A DNA stretch of 64,000 nt, taken from contig OZ023193.1 of the NCBI GenBank assembly GCA_963995505.1, forward strand, positions 6,160,521-6,224,520, given 5' to 3'. This document shows positions 34,200-46,575 of this stretch, in pieces; the first letter of the stretch is position 1; each line of letters starts with the position of its first letter. Source of the DNA: Hypericum androsaemum (Eukaryota; Streptophyta; Magnoliopsida; Malpighiales; Hypericaceae). The position numbers and the translations under genes were made by a program. The notes beneath the pieces are model-generated. The model searched no databases. It was not told the DNA's origin and saw only the letters and a list, made by a program, of their open reading frames with translations.

Positions 34200-35790
34200 G
34201 CGTATTTATATTTAAGACAGTACACCCAAAAAAATGTCGACCATGATTATTCTGGAAAATAATTTTCTTTTTTTTAATTCCCTTTCTGGAAGATAAAGTT
34301 TAAACTGGGTGCGCCGTAATCTGGTTATTTTCCCTTCCTTTTTCCTTTTTTTTGTTCCCTTTGACTAGTAGCTCTGTGTTTGTCTTTTCTGTCTCTCTCT
34401 CTCTCTCTCTTAACTGTTCCTCATGATTGGTCTGAACTGTGGTTAGTACCACCAAAGGATTTTAATTACCGTGTGTTAAATTCTCAACAACAAAAAATTT
34501 CCGTGTGTTAATTAGTACTAACTAATTTATCAATTTCCTCCTAAAAAACTAATTGCTTAATAACTCTACATTTGTTGCTATGTTTTTTCCCATACCAACG
34601 TCATTGACTGATCAGCATTGCATAGATCATTTTATTATTGTATTTTTATATCAATCGTTGAGGATGACTGATTCAACTTGGAATCAAATATAAATTATGG
34701 TGCATTATCTTAATAATTATTTAACAAAATTATATTTAAAATATTCAAACTCAAAATTTTTTAATTAAAATAGAAGAAATGACATAATATTTTTAAAAAA
34801 ATAGAACGCTAGGTAGACCTATAGATTTGACACATTTTTTTCCTCAGTACCCATTATTAATTCGGGCTCGTACCCCTGGTTAAATAACCTATTAAAGCAA
34901 AAAAGGTTCTTTTACCTGAAATGAAGAGACTTGGCTTCTGCTTTAAACCATTAAAGGACATTGCCTAGCTCAGTTTAAATAAGCTTTCTTCTTTTTTATG
35001 GCATCTAAATCTCTGTGATTGGCCAAAAATGGTTCCATCTTTTTCTTCTTGGACGAAAAGGGCAAGCGGCTACGTTCTTCTATTTTACACTTGGCGTCAT
35101 TAGTTTAATCAAATTCTTTGTGATTCAGTTAAATTCAAATGTGAATTAATAATTTGCCTTCATAATTAGTATATTGGTTTTGGAAAAGATAGTACCGAAC
35201 ATGGGAGAGGTGAACAACCTTAACAACCGGCCAATAAATTTGACAAAAAGCTTAACTATCCATGACTCTGGTGGGTACTCTGGGTAGATAACAAAAATGT
35301 GACTAGGAATTTTAAACTAAACCCACCTGTGATGGTCACATAGGTGTATCGTTTGTTACCAAGTTCTTTGTTTTATATCACCAGCTATCCGGACACACAA
35401 TGTGCTAACTATTTTAGAATATATTTTTTTTATGCTACGTGGTATCTGATTTATTGGGCTAACAAATTCATGTTCGAGTCGAATAGGATTTTTAAAAAGT
35501 AAAAAAAAATTTTAACAAATATTTAAAAATATTATGCTCTCAAGAACTCGAACATTATATATAGACTATGTTATCAGAGGTTAATGTATGTTACTTTTCA
35601 ATCTTATTTTTTACTATTTTTATAACGAAGTTCATGTAAATATATGTTTTTCCTAATTTTTCATGCTAATATAGATTACATTATATGTTGGTATATGTCT
35701 ACGAGTTCCATGTTAGGAGTTTGAAGCTTAGTTTGGCTTTGGCGTGTTCATAGTCATGGCATGTATTTGTACTTTACATTATAACGATAA
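34200..35790. other. Gene-free AT-rich stretch
   Basis: Contains a (CT)n microsatellite at about 34,388-34,409 and no coding signal. Confidence 0.4.
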
Positions 35791-35796
35791 TCTTCT

Positions 35797-36305
35797 AGGA
35801 AAGGAAGATGGCCTTATAAAGTGGGATGTTTTGCAGGGATTACTCTGAAACAGAAGCTGTTGACAAGAGATACTATCATTAGACAAAGAATGTTTGACCC
35901 ATGGGATGCTTTGTGCTCTACTTGTGGAGAGGAAGATGAGAGTATAGACCACTTGTTCGTCACTTGCCACTTCGCCATAAGTGTTTGGTACTACTTTGCG
36001 AGAAAAATCGGTGTACAATTGTGCGGTGGCTCTAGCATTACCTCTTCTCTTGAAGAATGGATGGGTCTTGTTAGTAGTGGTATGATTAAGAAGGTGTGGT
36101 TTGTACTGTTTGGAGCTACACTTTGGTACATTTAGCTTGCAAAGAATCGGGCGATCTTTCAAGGCGAAAGGTGCAATCGGGAGCTTCTCATTCATACTAT
36201 TACGTATAGAGCTCATGAATGGTTAAGATGGACGACTTCAATCGCAAATTTTGGACACCAAGACTTGATTTTGTACATGGAGTCTCTTAGAGATCGAAGA
36301 GATTA
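35797..36305 (+). pseudogene. LINE 3' fragment, zinc-binding domain (second subfamily)
   Basis: Reads RWPYKVGCFAGITLKQKLLT, then CSTCGEEDESIDHLFVTC (zf-RVT pattern), then VWFVLFGATLWYI, an in-frame TAG (about 36,133) and LAKNRAIFQGERCNRELLIH. It ends with a TAG at 36303-36305. Same subfamily as the fragment at 51,590-52,075, but different from the LINE at 14,950 and 61,011. Reverse transcriptase core absent. Confidence 0.82.
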
Positions 36306-36309
36306 GCAT

Positions 36310-38490
36310 GTAATTAACAATCAGTATAGACTTATTTTTTGAATTTGGTGTAACTATTTGAGGTATATATAATTTAAATCTATTTACAAAAAAACTATAA
36401 TCTTTTAGGACTCATAGACTTAAAATTTTTGAACAAACTATGTATATTGTGTGTCTTCGATCATCCATCTATCTCGCTAATATTTGTTATGAACGTCGAA
36501 CATTCATATTTTCGATATTTTTGTACTAACTTTATCGATGTGTCCTTGTCGCAATCTCGTAAGAGTACTCCGAATTTTTTAAAATGTTGTATGTATGGCT
36601 ATGATGTGAATTAATTCGATATTTAATTAATGAGTGGGCGTCGGCAAGAGCTGAGCTGCAGCCACGAATTATTGGAATGGGCGACTCGGTGTAATTAGCA
36701 AAAAATGTGAATCACGAGGGGTCCCAATAATCATAGTTTGGAATTTGGTAATGACAATGTTTGACTTAACGCATTTAACCAAGCAATCAACGTCAACATG
36801 TATCAAAACATTTACATCAATAATAAGAAATTATGCTATCCTCAAAAAAATAAAATAAGAAATTATGCTAAGATTAATTTCTTAATGTGGTTATGGAGCG
36901 GATTGGGCTACTAGCCTACTCTGCTCAAAAGTCGTAGCTGGGGTACATAAATCTAAACTAGCTATGGTGAGTTGATATAAGTAATAAAATAATAAAAATT
37001 TCATTTTTTCTTAAGTATATTTAGATTATCCAATATTCATATACTCAATTTGTATTAACAAATTCATATTTCTGTTAGGTGAGAGCTTTGAAAAGTGATA
37101 AAAAAAATTACAAAAATTTAACATTGTTATATTTATAATTGTCGGAACTCGATACTTTTTTGTTAATTTAGAACAATATTCTTATTATTAATAATTAATA
37201 TAAGTGTTTGTTGGTACCGATACTATTCGAGCCACGATTGAATGACATAAAACATGGGTAAAATATGAACGCAGTGGGAAGGGAAAATAGATGGTCCAGT
37301 ATTAATATTGGACCATGACACATGGGCGAATAGAGGCAGGGCCATATATGGTTTCCACCACGAAAAGGATTTCAGCAATAAATTGAAATTGACTTCTACT
37401 TAATATAACATGCAAACAACATGGGCATCATTAAATACGAAAAAATACATTTAAAACTATGAGAATGTTTTGCCAGAGACATGTTTGTTAATTCTCGTGT
37501 TCAAAGTCAAACACCATACAATAAAATTAGTAATCTTTTTTCATTAGAAAGGATACTATCTCATTATTATCTAAGATCGTTTATGTCCATGATATGCCCA
37601 CCTATTAAACAAGAAGTGGGAGAAATAGCCGATACTACTGCTGTTTGGATAATATATACTGATCTTCAGTGATATTTTTTCGTGACCTCTTAAAAAAATT
37701 CAAATATCTTCACGCCTAGAATTAATTACCGTATCTAAAATATTAGATTGTTGGCTACAACTGATGTGATATGGGTTAGAATCCTATGACAAGTCAAACC
37801 ACTGACCCTGGTTTCAGCAAGTGACTTTATTAAAGTTTATTTTCCGAAGTTAGTAATTTGTCAAACTTGATTAGTAATTTACTATGTACCCATTTATAGA
37901 TGGATGGATTAGACACTAGTACTCGTTTCACGAGCATAATTTCCATTTATTTCTTGGTCTGTTAATATATTGATTACAATTAAAATACCGGAGTGGCACA
38001 CATGAATAATATTTTGGTCAGAAAAATTATTTTTTTACGTATGTCTTAGTTTCAATATTAACGAGCGAAAATATTATTATTGATAAAAGTACATCTAAAT
38101 AATATCTAAATAATATCTGACAATTTTTTTACTCTAAATACGAAAATATTAAAAAAGTTAACATCATAATCTCATTTATAAATACCATTGGAAATTTATG
38201 TGTGTTCGACAATTTTAAGTATAAAACTTACAAATAAAAATATTATTCAAAAATTTATATCTAAATATGATCTCATGATACTCTATTCTTATATCAGCTT
38301 CTATACCATAAATTCTAGCACTGATATTATATCTTATTTTCCTGAAAGGTGACACTAATTTATATCAATATAGTTTCCTATATACAAAATAAAAAATGAT
38401 GGACCACTCATAAATTAGGGAAAAAAACCCCTATTAGATGTTGCTTTTCGAGTTTCCACCAAAATGCTATCCGTTTCCAAAAAATTTTGG
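36310..38490. other. Gene-free AT-rich stretch
   Basis: No exon, inverted-end pair or LTR found; the longest frames are short and lack any family likeness. Confidence 0.4.
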
Positions 38491-38864
38491 TTCAAGTGTA
38501 GGGCTGAGAAAATTGGACTGACCAGATCAGAGCCGGACCAAAAAAATTAGAACTAGAAATATCGATATTTCTCAAATCGGACTGGACCAGATGGTACTTC
38601 GGTTCGGAACTGGAACCGAACAAGTAGTTCGGTTCAAAACAGAACCGAACCAAAGAACTAGATACCTTCAAATAAGTGAAATTTCAACAAGTTCAAGTTT
38701 CAATTTCAACCAAAGAACCAAACCAGTGCAAGCTTTAATTACAGAATACAAGCTTCAATTTCAACAAACTTAAGTTCTAACAAACAAGCTTCAAGTTCCA
38801 ACTTCAACATCATTACAACAATCCCGTCCATACAAAAATAAACACAAATTACAACGATGAACAA

Positions 38865-38985
38865 CGCTTGCAAATACTGATGAATAATGCTTGCAAATAC
38901 TGATGAATAATGCTTACATCAACTGCAAATACCGATGAACAATGCTTGCATCAGCTGCAAGTACCGATGAACAATGCTTGCAACT
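38865..38985. repeat. Short tandem repeats inside the hAT element
   Basis: About four imperfect copies of a unit with GATGAAYAATGCTTGCA (for example 38,880-38,905 and 38,965-38,985). They lie where the BED finger is interrupted. Confidence 0.7.
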
Positions 38986-39165
38986 CGCCTTCCATTTTTC
39001 TTGATCATCTTTGAACCTTTCAAATTCATTCCAAATCGCTGATCTCAAATTACTTTCTTTTTGTTTTGAAGATGTTCCACTATCCTTCATACTGGCTGCA
39101 ATTGCCTTTTCTAAATCTTCATCCACAACAGTCAGATTATGTCTCGGAACTTTGAATTTCTCCAT
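38914..39165 (-). pseudogene. hAT transposase N-terminal fragment (BED zinc finger)
   Basis: The frame MEKFKVPRHNLTVVDEDLEK is followed by SAIWNEFERFKDDQEKWKAS and CKHCSSVLAADAS. This is the first half (W...F, CxxC) of a BED-type zinc finger as found at the start of hAT transposases. The His pair is lost: the frame goes into a tandem repeat and stops. A second frame upstream (39,319-39,531) has no family I recognise. Confidence 0.75.
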
Positions 39166-39564
39166 TGGCCCTTTGGCACATGCAAAGAGATCAAACTTTC
39201 ATCAAATAAAGCTACGACAACTATGAAACAAACCAAGTAAGCACGCCAAGTCCTCTGCACCAAGAAAGATTGACTTCTGTGGAAAGGATGACTCATTCGG
39301 ATCGACATGAGAGTCCAACTACATTGCATTGCCAGAATCCATGTTGTATATTTGAAAGAAGTTGACCTCCTTGCTTCTCTCATGGTACAATCCTCTTCTC
39401 GCGGAGCCCCTTTCTCCTCGATCCACAGAGTCAAAATGTAGGACTGGTCCCAACAGTTCATCACGGAAGAAAGGACTCAGTGAACCGGGATCACTAACTA
39501 ATACTAAAGTAAGACACAATAATTTAAACAAAATTCAGACAGGCAAGCATACTCGAATAAGGTC

Positions 39565-39695
39565 ATGAAATGTAACCTATTCTGTGAGAACATAATGTCA
39601 TGAAACATAACTTATTATGTGAGAACACAAGGTCATGAAACATGGTCGTTAAACAAGGTCACGAAAAAGGGTCACGAAACAGGGTCATTAAACCA
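39565..39695. repeat. Imperfect direct repeats of GGTCATGAAA type
   Basis: Five to six copies of AGGTCA(T/C)GAAA spaced 20-40 bp apart in the hAT element. Confidence 0.65.
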
Positions 39696-40203
39696 AATCC
39701 TTAATTTAAACCCAAACCAAACGATCCCCATGCTTAAATCCTTAATAAAAATACTGATTTAAAAAATCTTCAATTTTGAAACCCTAATTTATTTTTGAAA
39801 TTTATAATACTGAATACCTGCAAAGTGGCCTCGGCCCTCGGAGGCATGGTGGTGGCTGAGAGTCGGCAGTCGGCGGTCGGCGGTGGTCTCTGGTGTGGTG
39901 TTACTTTTTGGAGAGTGAGACTGAGGTGAGGAGAGACGAGAGAGTGAGTCATTGTGAGTGTTTCTCGTTTGGTTCGGGAGAGAGAAGAGAAAGTGTTATA
40001 TAGTTGGCAAATGTCCAGTTCGGTCAGAGTTTTTCCAGTTTTGTAAAAAAAAAAATCTAGACCTGAACCGGAAACAAGATTTCACACATTGTACATACCG
40101 AATTGGACCGTTTTTAAATTTAGTTTGGTTTGGTCTGATTTTTTGGGTCCAATTTAGTTTATTTTGACAGTTTTCGATTTGTTTGCTCACCCATATTCAA
40201 GTG

Positions 40204-42530
40204 TCTAAATATAATACGATTTTTTTAAACCTTTTTATCACAATACAAAATATTTTTTCGTACTTTATAACAGTAAGAAAGAAAAGTTTGTGATGTGATA
40301 ACCAGCGACGAAAAAAAACATTATTAAAAATGGACACATGAACCAAATTAAATTAAAACAAATCTCATTTTGGTGAAACTTGAAAAAATGGACATCTGAT
40401 CTGATAGGACTTTTTACCCATATATTACCGATGGGATTACGTGGCAGATTGTCGACGTTTTATCTCTCAGATTGTTTGTGAGTGGAGCAAGTACACCACC
40501 ACGTGAGAGATGACGCGGTACCCAAAAAATGCAGCTTTCTTCCCCTTCCTTTCTTCGCTTCCTCGAGCTTGACAGGGACGCCATGTGTCGTAATCACAAG
40601 TTGTCAGAAGCCCGAACAAAAAGAGCATCCTATACGTAACAATAAATAAAGCAAAACAAAAACCCTCTTTCCAATAAATCTGCCAGAGAATATGAACACG
40701 AACAAAAAGTAAACTGAACCATGTAATATTTACCGTAAAATTATTACTCAGTGATTTTATTCATTGTAACATTTTTTTTTTTCAATTGGCTTATTGGGGA
40801 GAGAGACGACTTGGAGAGAGAGAGAGAGAGAGAGAGAGCAATAATTGAGAAGGTGGCATATTAAAGAAAGGTGATGGAGAAATTGTCAAATGGAGGGCTT
40901 TTAATGATTCTAACCATCTTCGTGGCACCCAAAATTTATTTCCTTGTGTTCTTGGATTCTCCATGTCAGCATCCATTTTCCCACCGTCCCTTTTCCTAAC
41001 GAGTAACTAGTAGCAGCTCTGTACATGCTCACCCCCAAAAAAGTTAGCCCTAATGCTTCCAACTTTTACTACTTTTTTAATGCGAGTAATTAAAAAGGTG
41101 CCTTAGATTTCACGGGCTCGCGTTAAAAAAAATCCACACCACTATTTGCCTGAAAAGGAGGCGTCCTCGATTTTGAGAAAGTAGGTGTCTCTATGCTAAA
41201 GAGACACAACGTTAAAGAGAAAAATTATGAAAATTACAATGGATTATTACGGGAAAAGTAGGAAATCTACACTTAATTTTTTTTTGGAGAATTAAAAGAG
41301 CGCCCCACCGTGGGGCTTAATTTTCTATGACAGCGATAAGTTTCCTAAAATATTTAAACTAACTATATTTTACAAAAAATTGTCAAACATTTCTTACATT
41401 TCCTAAAAATTTATAATTTTAAAATTTTTTCATTAATTTTTAATCGTAGGATTCATTAACAAACTAATTCTTCATGGCGATCCCAAGAGCACCATGGCTC
41501 AAGTTCTCGCATTACTAAAGTGTAAAATCTAACATAACAATAACAATTTTTTGTTTAACTAATAGATTTTTAGTTTGATCTATTAAATACTTTGCATAAA
41601 CTTTTTCCAATATTTAAAATTCTAGTAGGTTCAAACCTTGATTTATTAGTTTATTAAGTATCCGGATACTAAAGTAGTATCAACAAAAAAATCTAATAGA
41701 ATAATTGCTATTGTACTCTATTATATATTGTTAGAAAATTTATTTTCTAATAATATAATAGAACACATTGTTTTATCAGTTATATTAGCCAATTGACTAG
41801 ATGGGCTATTGTGAGGTGATCCATAGTTTAGAAAATCAAAAATTATTTGACTTCTAATAAAATATAAACTTAATGAGCATATATCAGTTATTGGCTAATT
41901 AAGAAGAATATGGAAATTCTAGTTGGTCAAAATAGAAAGACCCTAAGTTATAATCTCATACACTAAATTAATTATGTTATCATCTTCTCATCAAGAAGAG
42001 CGGTGGCTGCCTTTGAAGGTCTAAGGACATTTAGTTGAGAAAGGCCACAAATTGCTGTATTCGTGCAGGTTTCGTCATTCCTAATTGTCGTAGAGATTCT
42101 GCAACAGTAGGCAATCATACGTGATAAATTCAGATATGTATTATGAATTCTTAATAATTCAGCATGATAATGATCTTGGTTATTAGATATCAATTATAAA
42201 TAACATATATTTGTATAATTCACGAAAATATGAATTGCTGTAAAATTATATTTAGTGTGGGATTAAATAATGGCATACATCCCCTCGGGCACTTTCATAT
42301 ACAAACCAACAAAATTGGTTTTTGATGATGGTTTTTGCTCCTTGACATGCCTTGGTCACTGTGCTTCAATTATTGCACCGATATTTTTTTCCCCGCCATT
42401 ATCATGGGGAAAACGACTTCCCATTCCCATCCATTGCCCATTTATTTTCTACTTCAATGATTTTTTTAAAGTACATTTTTTTTCAACTTCAGTGATCACA
42501 TAGTTTTTGTTACAAGTGAATAGATTATAA
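40204..42530. other. Gene-free stretch
   Basis: No gene supported. Holds a (GA)n microsatellite at about 40,815-40,840. The rest is AT-rich spacer. Confidence 0.4.
40815..40840. repeat. (GA)n microsatellite
   Basis: About 12 uninterrupted GA units. Confidence 0.9.
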
Positions 42531-43198
42531 TGTTGGAAAATTTGGGTTGGAAGATAAAAGAATAAGTTGGTTTTGCTCCGGCTTCAAAGATCTTGTAAAG
42601 ATTTTTTTAAATAAATAATTCGATCCTCTGTATAAATCCACGAGTACAAAGGGTCTATGAACTTTTATCGTCAGGATACAATGAAACCTCTACACCGTCG
42701 TCGAGTTCAAGGATTGTACTACATTGACCCGAACAAATATGCACTATGAGAAAAATCTAATGATACTTAGAGAGGAAAGTGAGTAGGATTGCTTAGAAGC
42801 TAGATTTTTTTACGAATAGAAGATAAGACTCACTATTTATAGAGGTTTGGCACTATCTTTAATGCCTCTTCGTCACCAAAAATGTCCCTAGTATAAGTGT
42901 CAATGGTGGCTTATGGATTTGGTCACTTCCCTTGAGTTTAAACTCAAGAGGCACGAAATTTGAACCTGTCTGGGCTGACTTGCGGCCGCCAGTTAATTGG
43001 CGGCCGCAAGTAACAAGGTTCAAAAGCTCTCGAAAATTAATTTCTTGCGGGCGCCAATCAACTGGCGTCTGCAAGATCCTGGTCCAATGCTCTCAGACAA
43101 AAAAATTGGTGGTCGCCAGCTCAAGTCGATCCCAGTTTTGAACGGGGGCTACGCCAATCAGGACCCCCCTATCATGGCGACTTTGAAAATATCCAACA
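42531..43198 (+). mobile_element. Solo LTR (copia-type)
   Basis: A 668-bp segment with TGTTGGA...TCCAACA ends. Flanking 5-mers TATAA and TATAC agree at four of five positions. A TATA-like box (TATTTATA, about 42,836) is in plus orientation. No internal region follows, so this is a solo LTR left by recombination. It contains strong hairpins (see separate entry). Confidence 0.75.
42978..43075. repeat. Tandem GC-rich hairpins within solo LTR
   Basis: First hairpin: perfect 14-bp arms (ACTTGCGGCCGCCA / TGGCGGCCGCAAGT) around a 6-base loop at 42,978-43,011. Second: arms CTTGCGGGCGCCA / TGGCGTCTGCAAG with two mismatches at 43,044-43,075, also with a 6-base loop. Confidence 0.85.
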
Positions 43199-43327
43199 TA
43201 TACTACTCCTTGTAAATATTATGCCCGGTATTAATTACATGAAGGATGTAAAACACATATACGTAAAGAAAATTCATATATGTAAGAAACAGATCTTAGT
43301 TACACAATTTCTTTGTCGATTGAGACG

Positions 43328-44274
43328 TGTTGGAATAAATGCATAATTAATGCATTTGGCCCAAGTTGAAAAGCCCAAGCTGAGGATGGGAGAACCATTA
43401 CCACATCGAAAACCGCAAGGGATTTTTTTCTGTTTAGAAGGAGAAGCTCTAAGCTGGTGTAACATTAAATATTCTAGCTGAAGAGCTGACTGAGGCTGCC
43501 TGCGAGGATGGTGCGTAGCTATGCACCATTCGAGCACGAGCACGCGCACGCGCACGTGCATGTGCACATGGCGCATTATACGCAGGTCGCAATGGGCGCT
43601 TTGTGGCGCACTTGGCACGTGTGCATCGTCGCAAGGAGCCTTAAATTTTGGTAAATTCTGGACTGGTCCAAAAGGGTCACGAAGGACTAGAACGTCCATG
43701 AGATTTCCAGACGGCCGAAGAGTCGTGAGCTGGGCATCCGAATAGCCACAACCTGGTCTGGACGCACCTTGAAGGATCCAAAAATTCCCGAAGAGTCACA
43801 AAGACAGTGGCCAATGCAGGGGACGCGATAGGGTCTCCAGGATGTTCCAGAAGCTGGCCAAGGGACAGAGCAAGTACCAGGGCGCCTGAAAGGCTTCCAG
43901 GCTCTTCCAGAAGGTGATGAGCATCCTGGTCGCGCCATTTGGAAGTGCCTGCGAATTCCACCCCTCCATGGCCTATAAATAGGGCCTCATGCCCTCATTT
44001 GCATTCACCCCACTACAACTTGCATAAGCATTCGTTAGCAATTGTGAGCCCTCTCTTCATCTCTCAGAAAGTTCCGAATATCCAAGGTTCGCCCGAAGCT
44101 TCAAGGGTTGTTGTGCTACGAACTCGGAAGCAGCCTAGTCGTTGTATCTTGGGGATGATTGCCGCAGCCCGTAAGCACTAAATACGGGACAATCTCGTCT
44201 TACAGAGAAAGAGTCTAACTCTTGCCTCGACTATACCAGATCCTAATCAAGTACACCACCTCTGACAAACAACA
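43328..44274 (+). mobile_element. Solo LTR with exact target duplication
   Basis: A 947-bp segment with TGTTGG...AACAACA ends and an exact 5-bp duplication AGACG on both sides (43323-43327 and 44275-44279). TATA box TATAAAT at 43974-43980 in plus orientation. A 31-bp purine-pyrimidine alternation lies in U3. No internal region is present. Confidence 0.88.
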
Positions 44275-44279
44275 AGACG

Positions 44280-46300
44280 AATGTAATTGGATGTGGTGAT
44301 TTTATAAGGGAAAATAAACCATAAAAAAAATATTTATAAATTTTGGTGGTCTAGGCTCCGAGGCACTCTACCACTAGATCATCTTAGATGTTGCTTTAAG
44401 TTCCCTACTAATTTTGGAACAAACATCATTGATGATTTCTAATGGTTAATGCCATATACACCCTAAACTATGGGTTTGGTTGGCTCTGCTTCTACTGAAA
44501 ATGATATTTCATGCCAAAATATGCTGGTATTTATTTATTTAGGCAACAGGACATGGGTCGAAATAATTGCTACAATTCGTTATTGGAGACTGAATTAATA
44601 GGTTTAGTATGTGCGTAAATATTATACGATTTTGGAAATACACTCTTAGAAAACGGCGTTTTAAAAAGAAAAATAATCGACCGTATATCAATAATACCGT
44701 AGTTTATATGGTTTTATGGGATATATGCTTTCTTCAATTATGCTTTTGACATTAGGTTGCTCCAAACAAATTCTCTACAAGTGGCCGGCAGCTTATTCTT
44801 CAATTTTATCAAGATTAATTGTTTTACAAAACATTTATTGAAGACACTCTCTTTTTATACCAAAAGAATTTATTTAATCCTAAAAGAGATTCTTAATAAG
44901 ATAAAAAGTGATCCATATATTCCTCAATATATTCAGATCGATATTCTCTGCACAAGAATGCATGTCCCTTAATAATATTGAGGAATAATTAAAGTGAAAA
45001 ATTCCCCACTTTCGTAGAAACGGAGAAACAAGGGAGAGAATAAGATATATACAATAATTAACCATAATAATTTTTATACTAATATCTGACACCCACTAGG
45101 TCAATTATTCTAAACTTGAGATGAGTAAGACTTCTTAAAAATCGTAAAATTTTCTTACAAATATTTAACACTATTGCATTTTCAATGATTTGAATTTATC
45201 TTTAAAAATGAGGACAATGGAACCAAGTTTTTATAATTCACGTTTGTAATTTTAGTGACAAAATGTATTTTCATATATGACAAAAAATTATACATTAAGT
45301 TGCGTCTAACAGAAACTAGGCTACCCTTTAGGCAAACGCTCTCTCACTTACTCTCAATTCTCATAAGCGCATCCACCTGGAAATTGTTAGTTATTGCAAT
45401 TTTTTTTAACAAGTAAAATTTTATTTATTCAAAAATAAACACGTTAGCAGTAAGTATTAAACTGACTATTTTGTACATCTTGAAGTGCTCGAGAGCACAA
45501 TTCGCCAAAATAAACAAAAGATAAAGACATATCTAAAAAGCTATCGCAATGAACATCATCTGTGAGAATATTTCGTTTATGCCCTAACCGTCTTGCTAGA
45601 TCCCTCGAGGAAAATTTTCCGAGAGGACCAGTCCCCCGATTAAATTTGTGTATGTGCTTACGAATTTCATCTGCCTCTCGGGTAGATTTTTTTGGGCCTA
45701 TTTTTTTCCTACTGCTGGACTCCTCATATTCATTTCTTCCAGGCCCAAAAAAAAACCTTTGTCCAACCCACCACTCGAATCATCCGACCCATATACGACA
45801 GCCACGGTCGGCCCCTCCTCGAATCCCTTGAGGGATTCTATAGTGGATGTCACTTCATCTCGAGGCTTCAGATGGACCGAACCAACTTTCCCAAAATACA
45901 GAAACACAATGGCTTCATCAACACATTATCAGAAAGAAATCCAGACAACCTACACAATGAAACCTTTTATGCGAATTCCTAAAATAAATAATCACATATC
46001 TATCTATCGGTGATAATAATACTAAAAAAATACTTTATTTGTAAATTCTAAGCTAATAGTTGATAACTGAAACCATAAATCTCTGTGAAATTTAATAAAA
46101 CTATTTCTTTTGGTTGACTATCACGTAAAAGAAGGCATACCTCACAATGATAATTGTTCCATTTCCAAAATTCAAACCCAAAACTTACACTGAATTCTAA
46201 CCTAGTTTTTAAATAGATAGATTGTTTTTAATTATAGAAACCTTCCAGGATGGGAAAATGACGGTAGCGACAATGTTCCTTGTACGGCAACAAACAAGAC
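44280..46300. other. Gene-free stretch with possible retroposon piece
   Basis: 45,402 begins a T-run followed by AAAATTTTATTTATTC, which resembles the poly(A)-proximal end of a minus-strand LINE (compare 61,011). The following 500 bp give a 69-codon minus frame with no family likeness. The rest is AT-rich spacer. Confidence 0.3.
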
Positions 46301-46575
46301 ACAAATAGAAACCTTTTTCTTAAAACACAAACCCCACCCATCCATCCATCCATCTTCTTCTACGGCCCGGAATCACCAACAATGTTAACTTGAAATGACG
46401 ATAATACCCCCAAGCACCTTCCCCTAAACTAATTAAAAAAAACAACAAAACCGAAATATTCCTTCCCCCTCTCTCTACCAAATCAATTCTTCTCCCTCTC
46501 TCTCGCCACCACCGGCGTAGTGGGTGCTTCAAAGTCGATTCCTTTCTTCCCAATTTGCCCTTCCCTTTTGGAGTA

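Larger units (their letters stand above)
38499..40195 (-). mobile_element. hAT transposon, non-autonomous, with 8-bp target duplication
   Basis: Ends are TAGGGCTGAG... and ...CTCACCCATA (8 of 10 inverted match). The element is flanked by an exact 8-bp duplication TTCAAGTG (38491-38498 and 40196-40203), the hAT hallmark. Length 1,697 bp. A fragment of the transposase N-terminus remains; the catalytic and dimerisation domains are missing. Subterminal regions are rich in GGTTCGG/CCGAAC words. Confidence 0.92.

Noticed and set aside
46555..46575. Seven-codon upstream extension of the VTT protein
   Set aside because: Would start at TTG; the ATG at 46576 gives the N-terminus known from the family.
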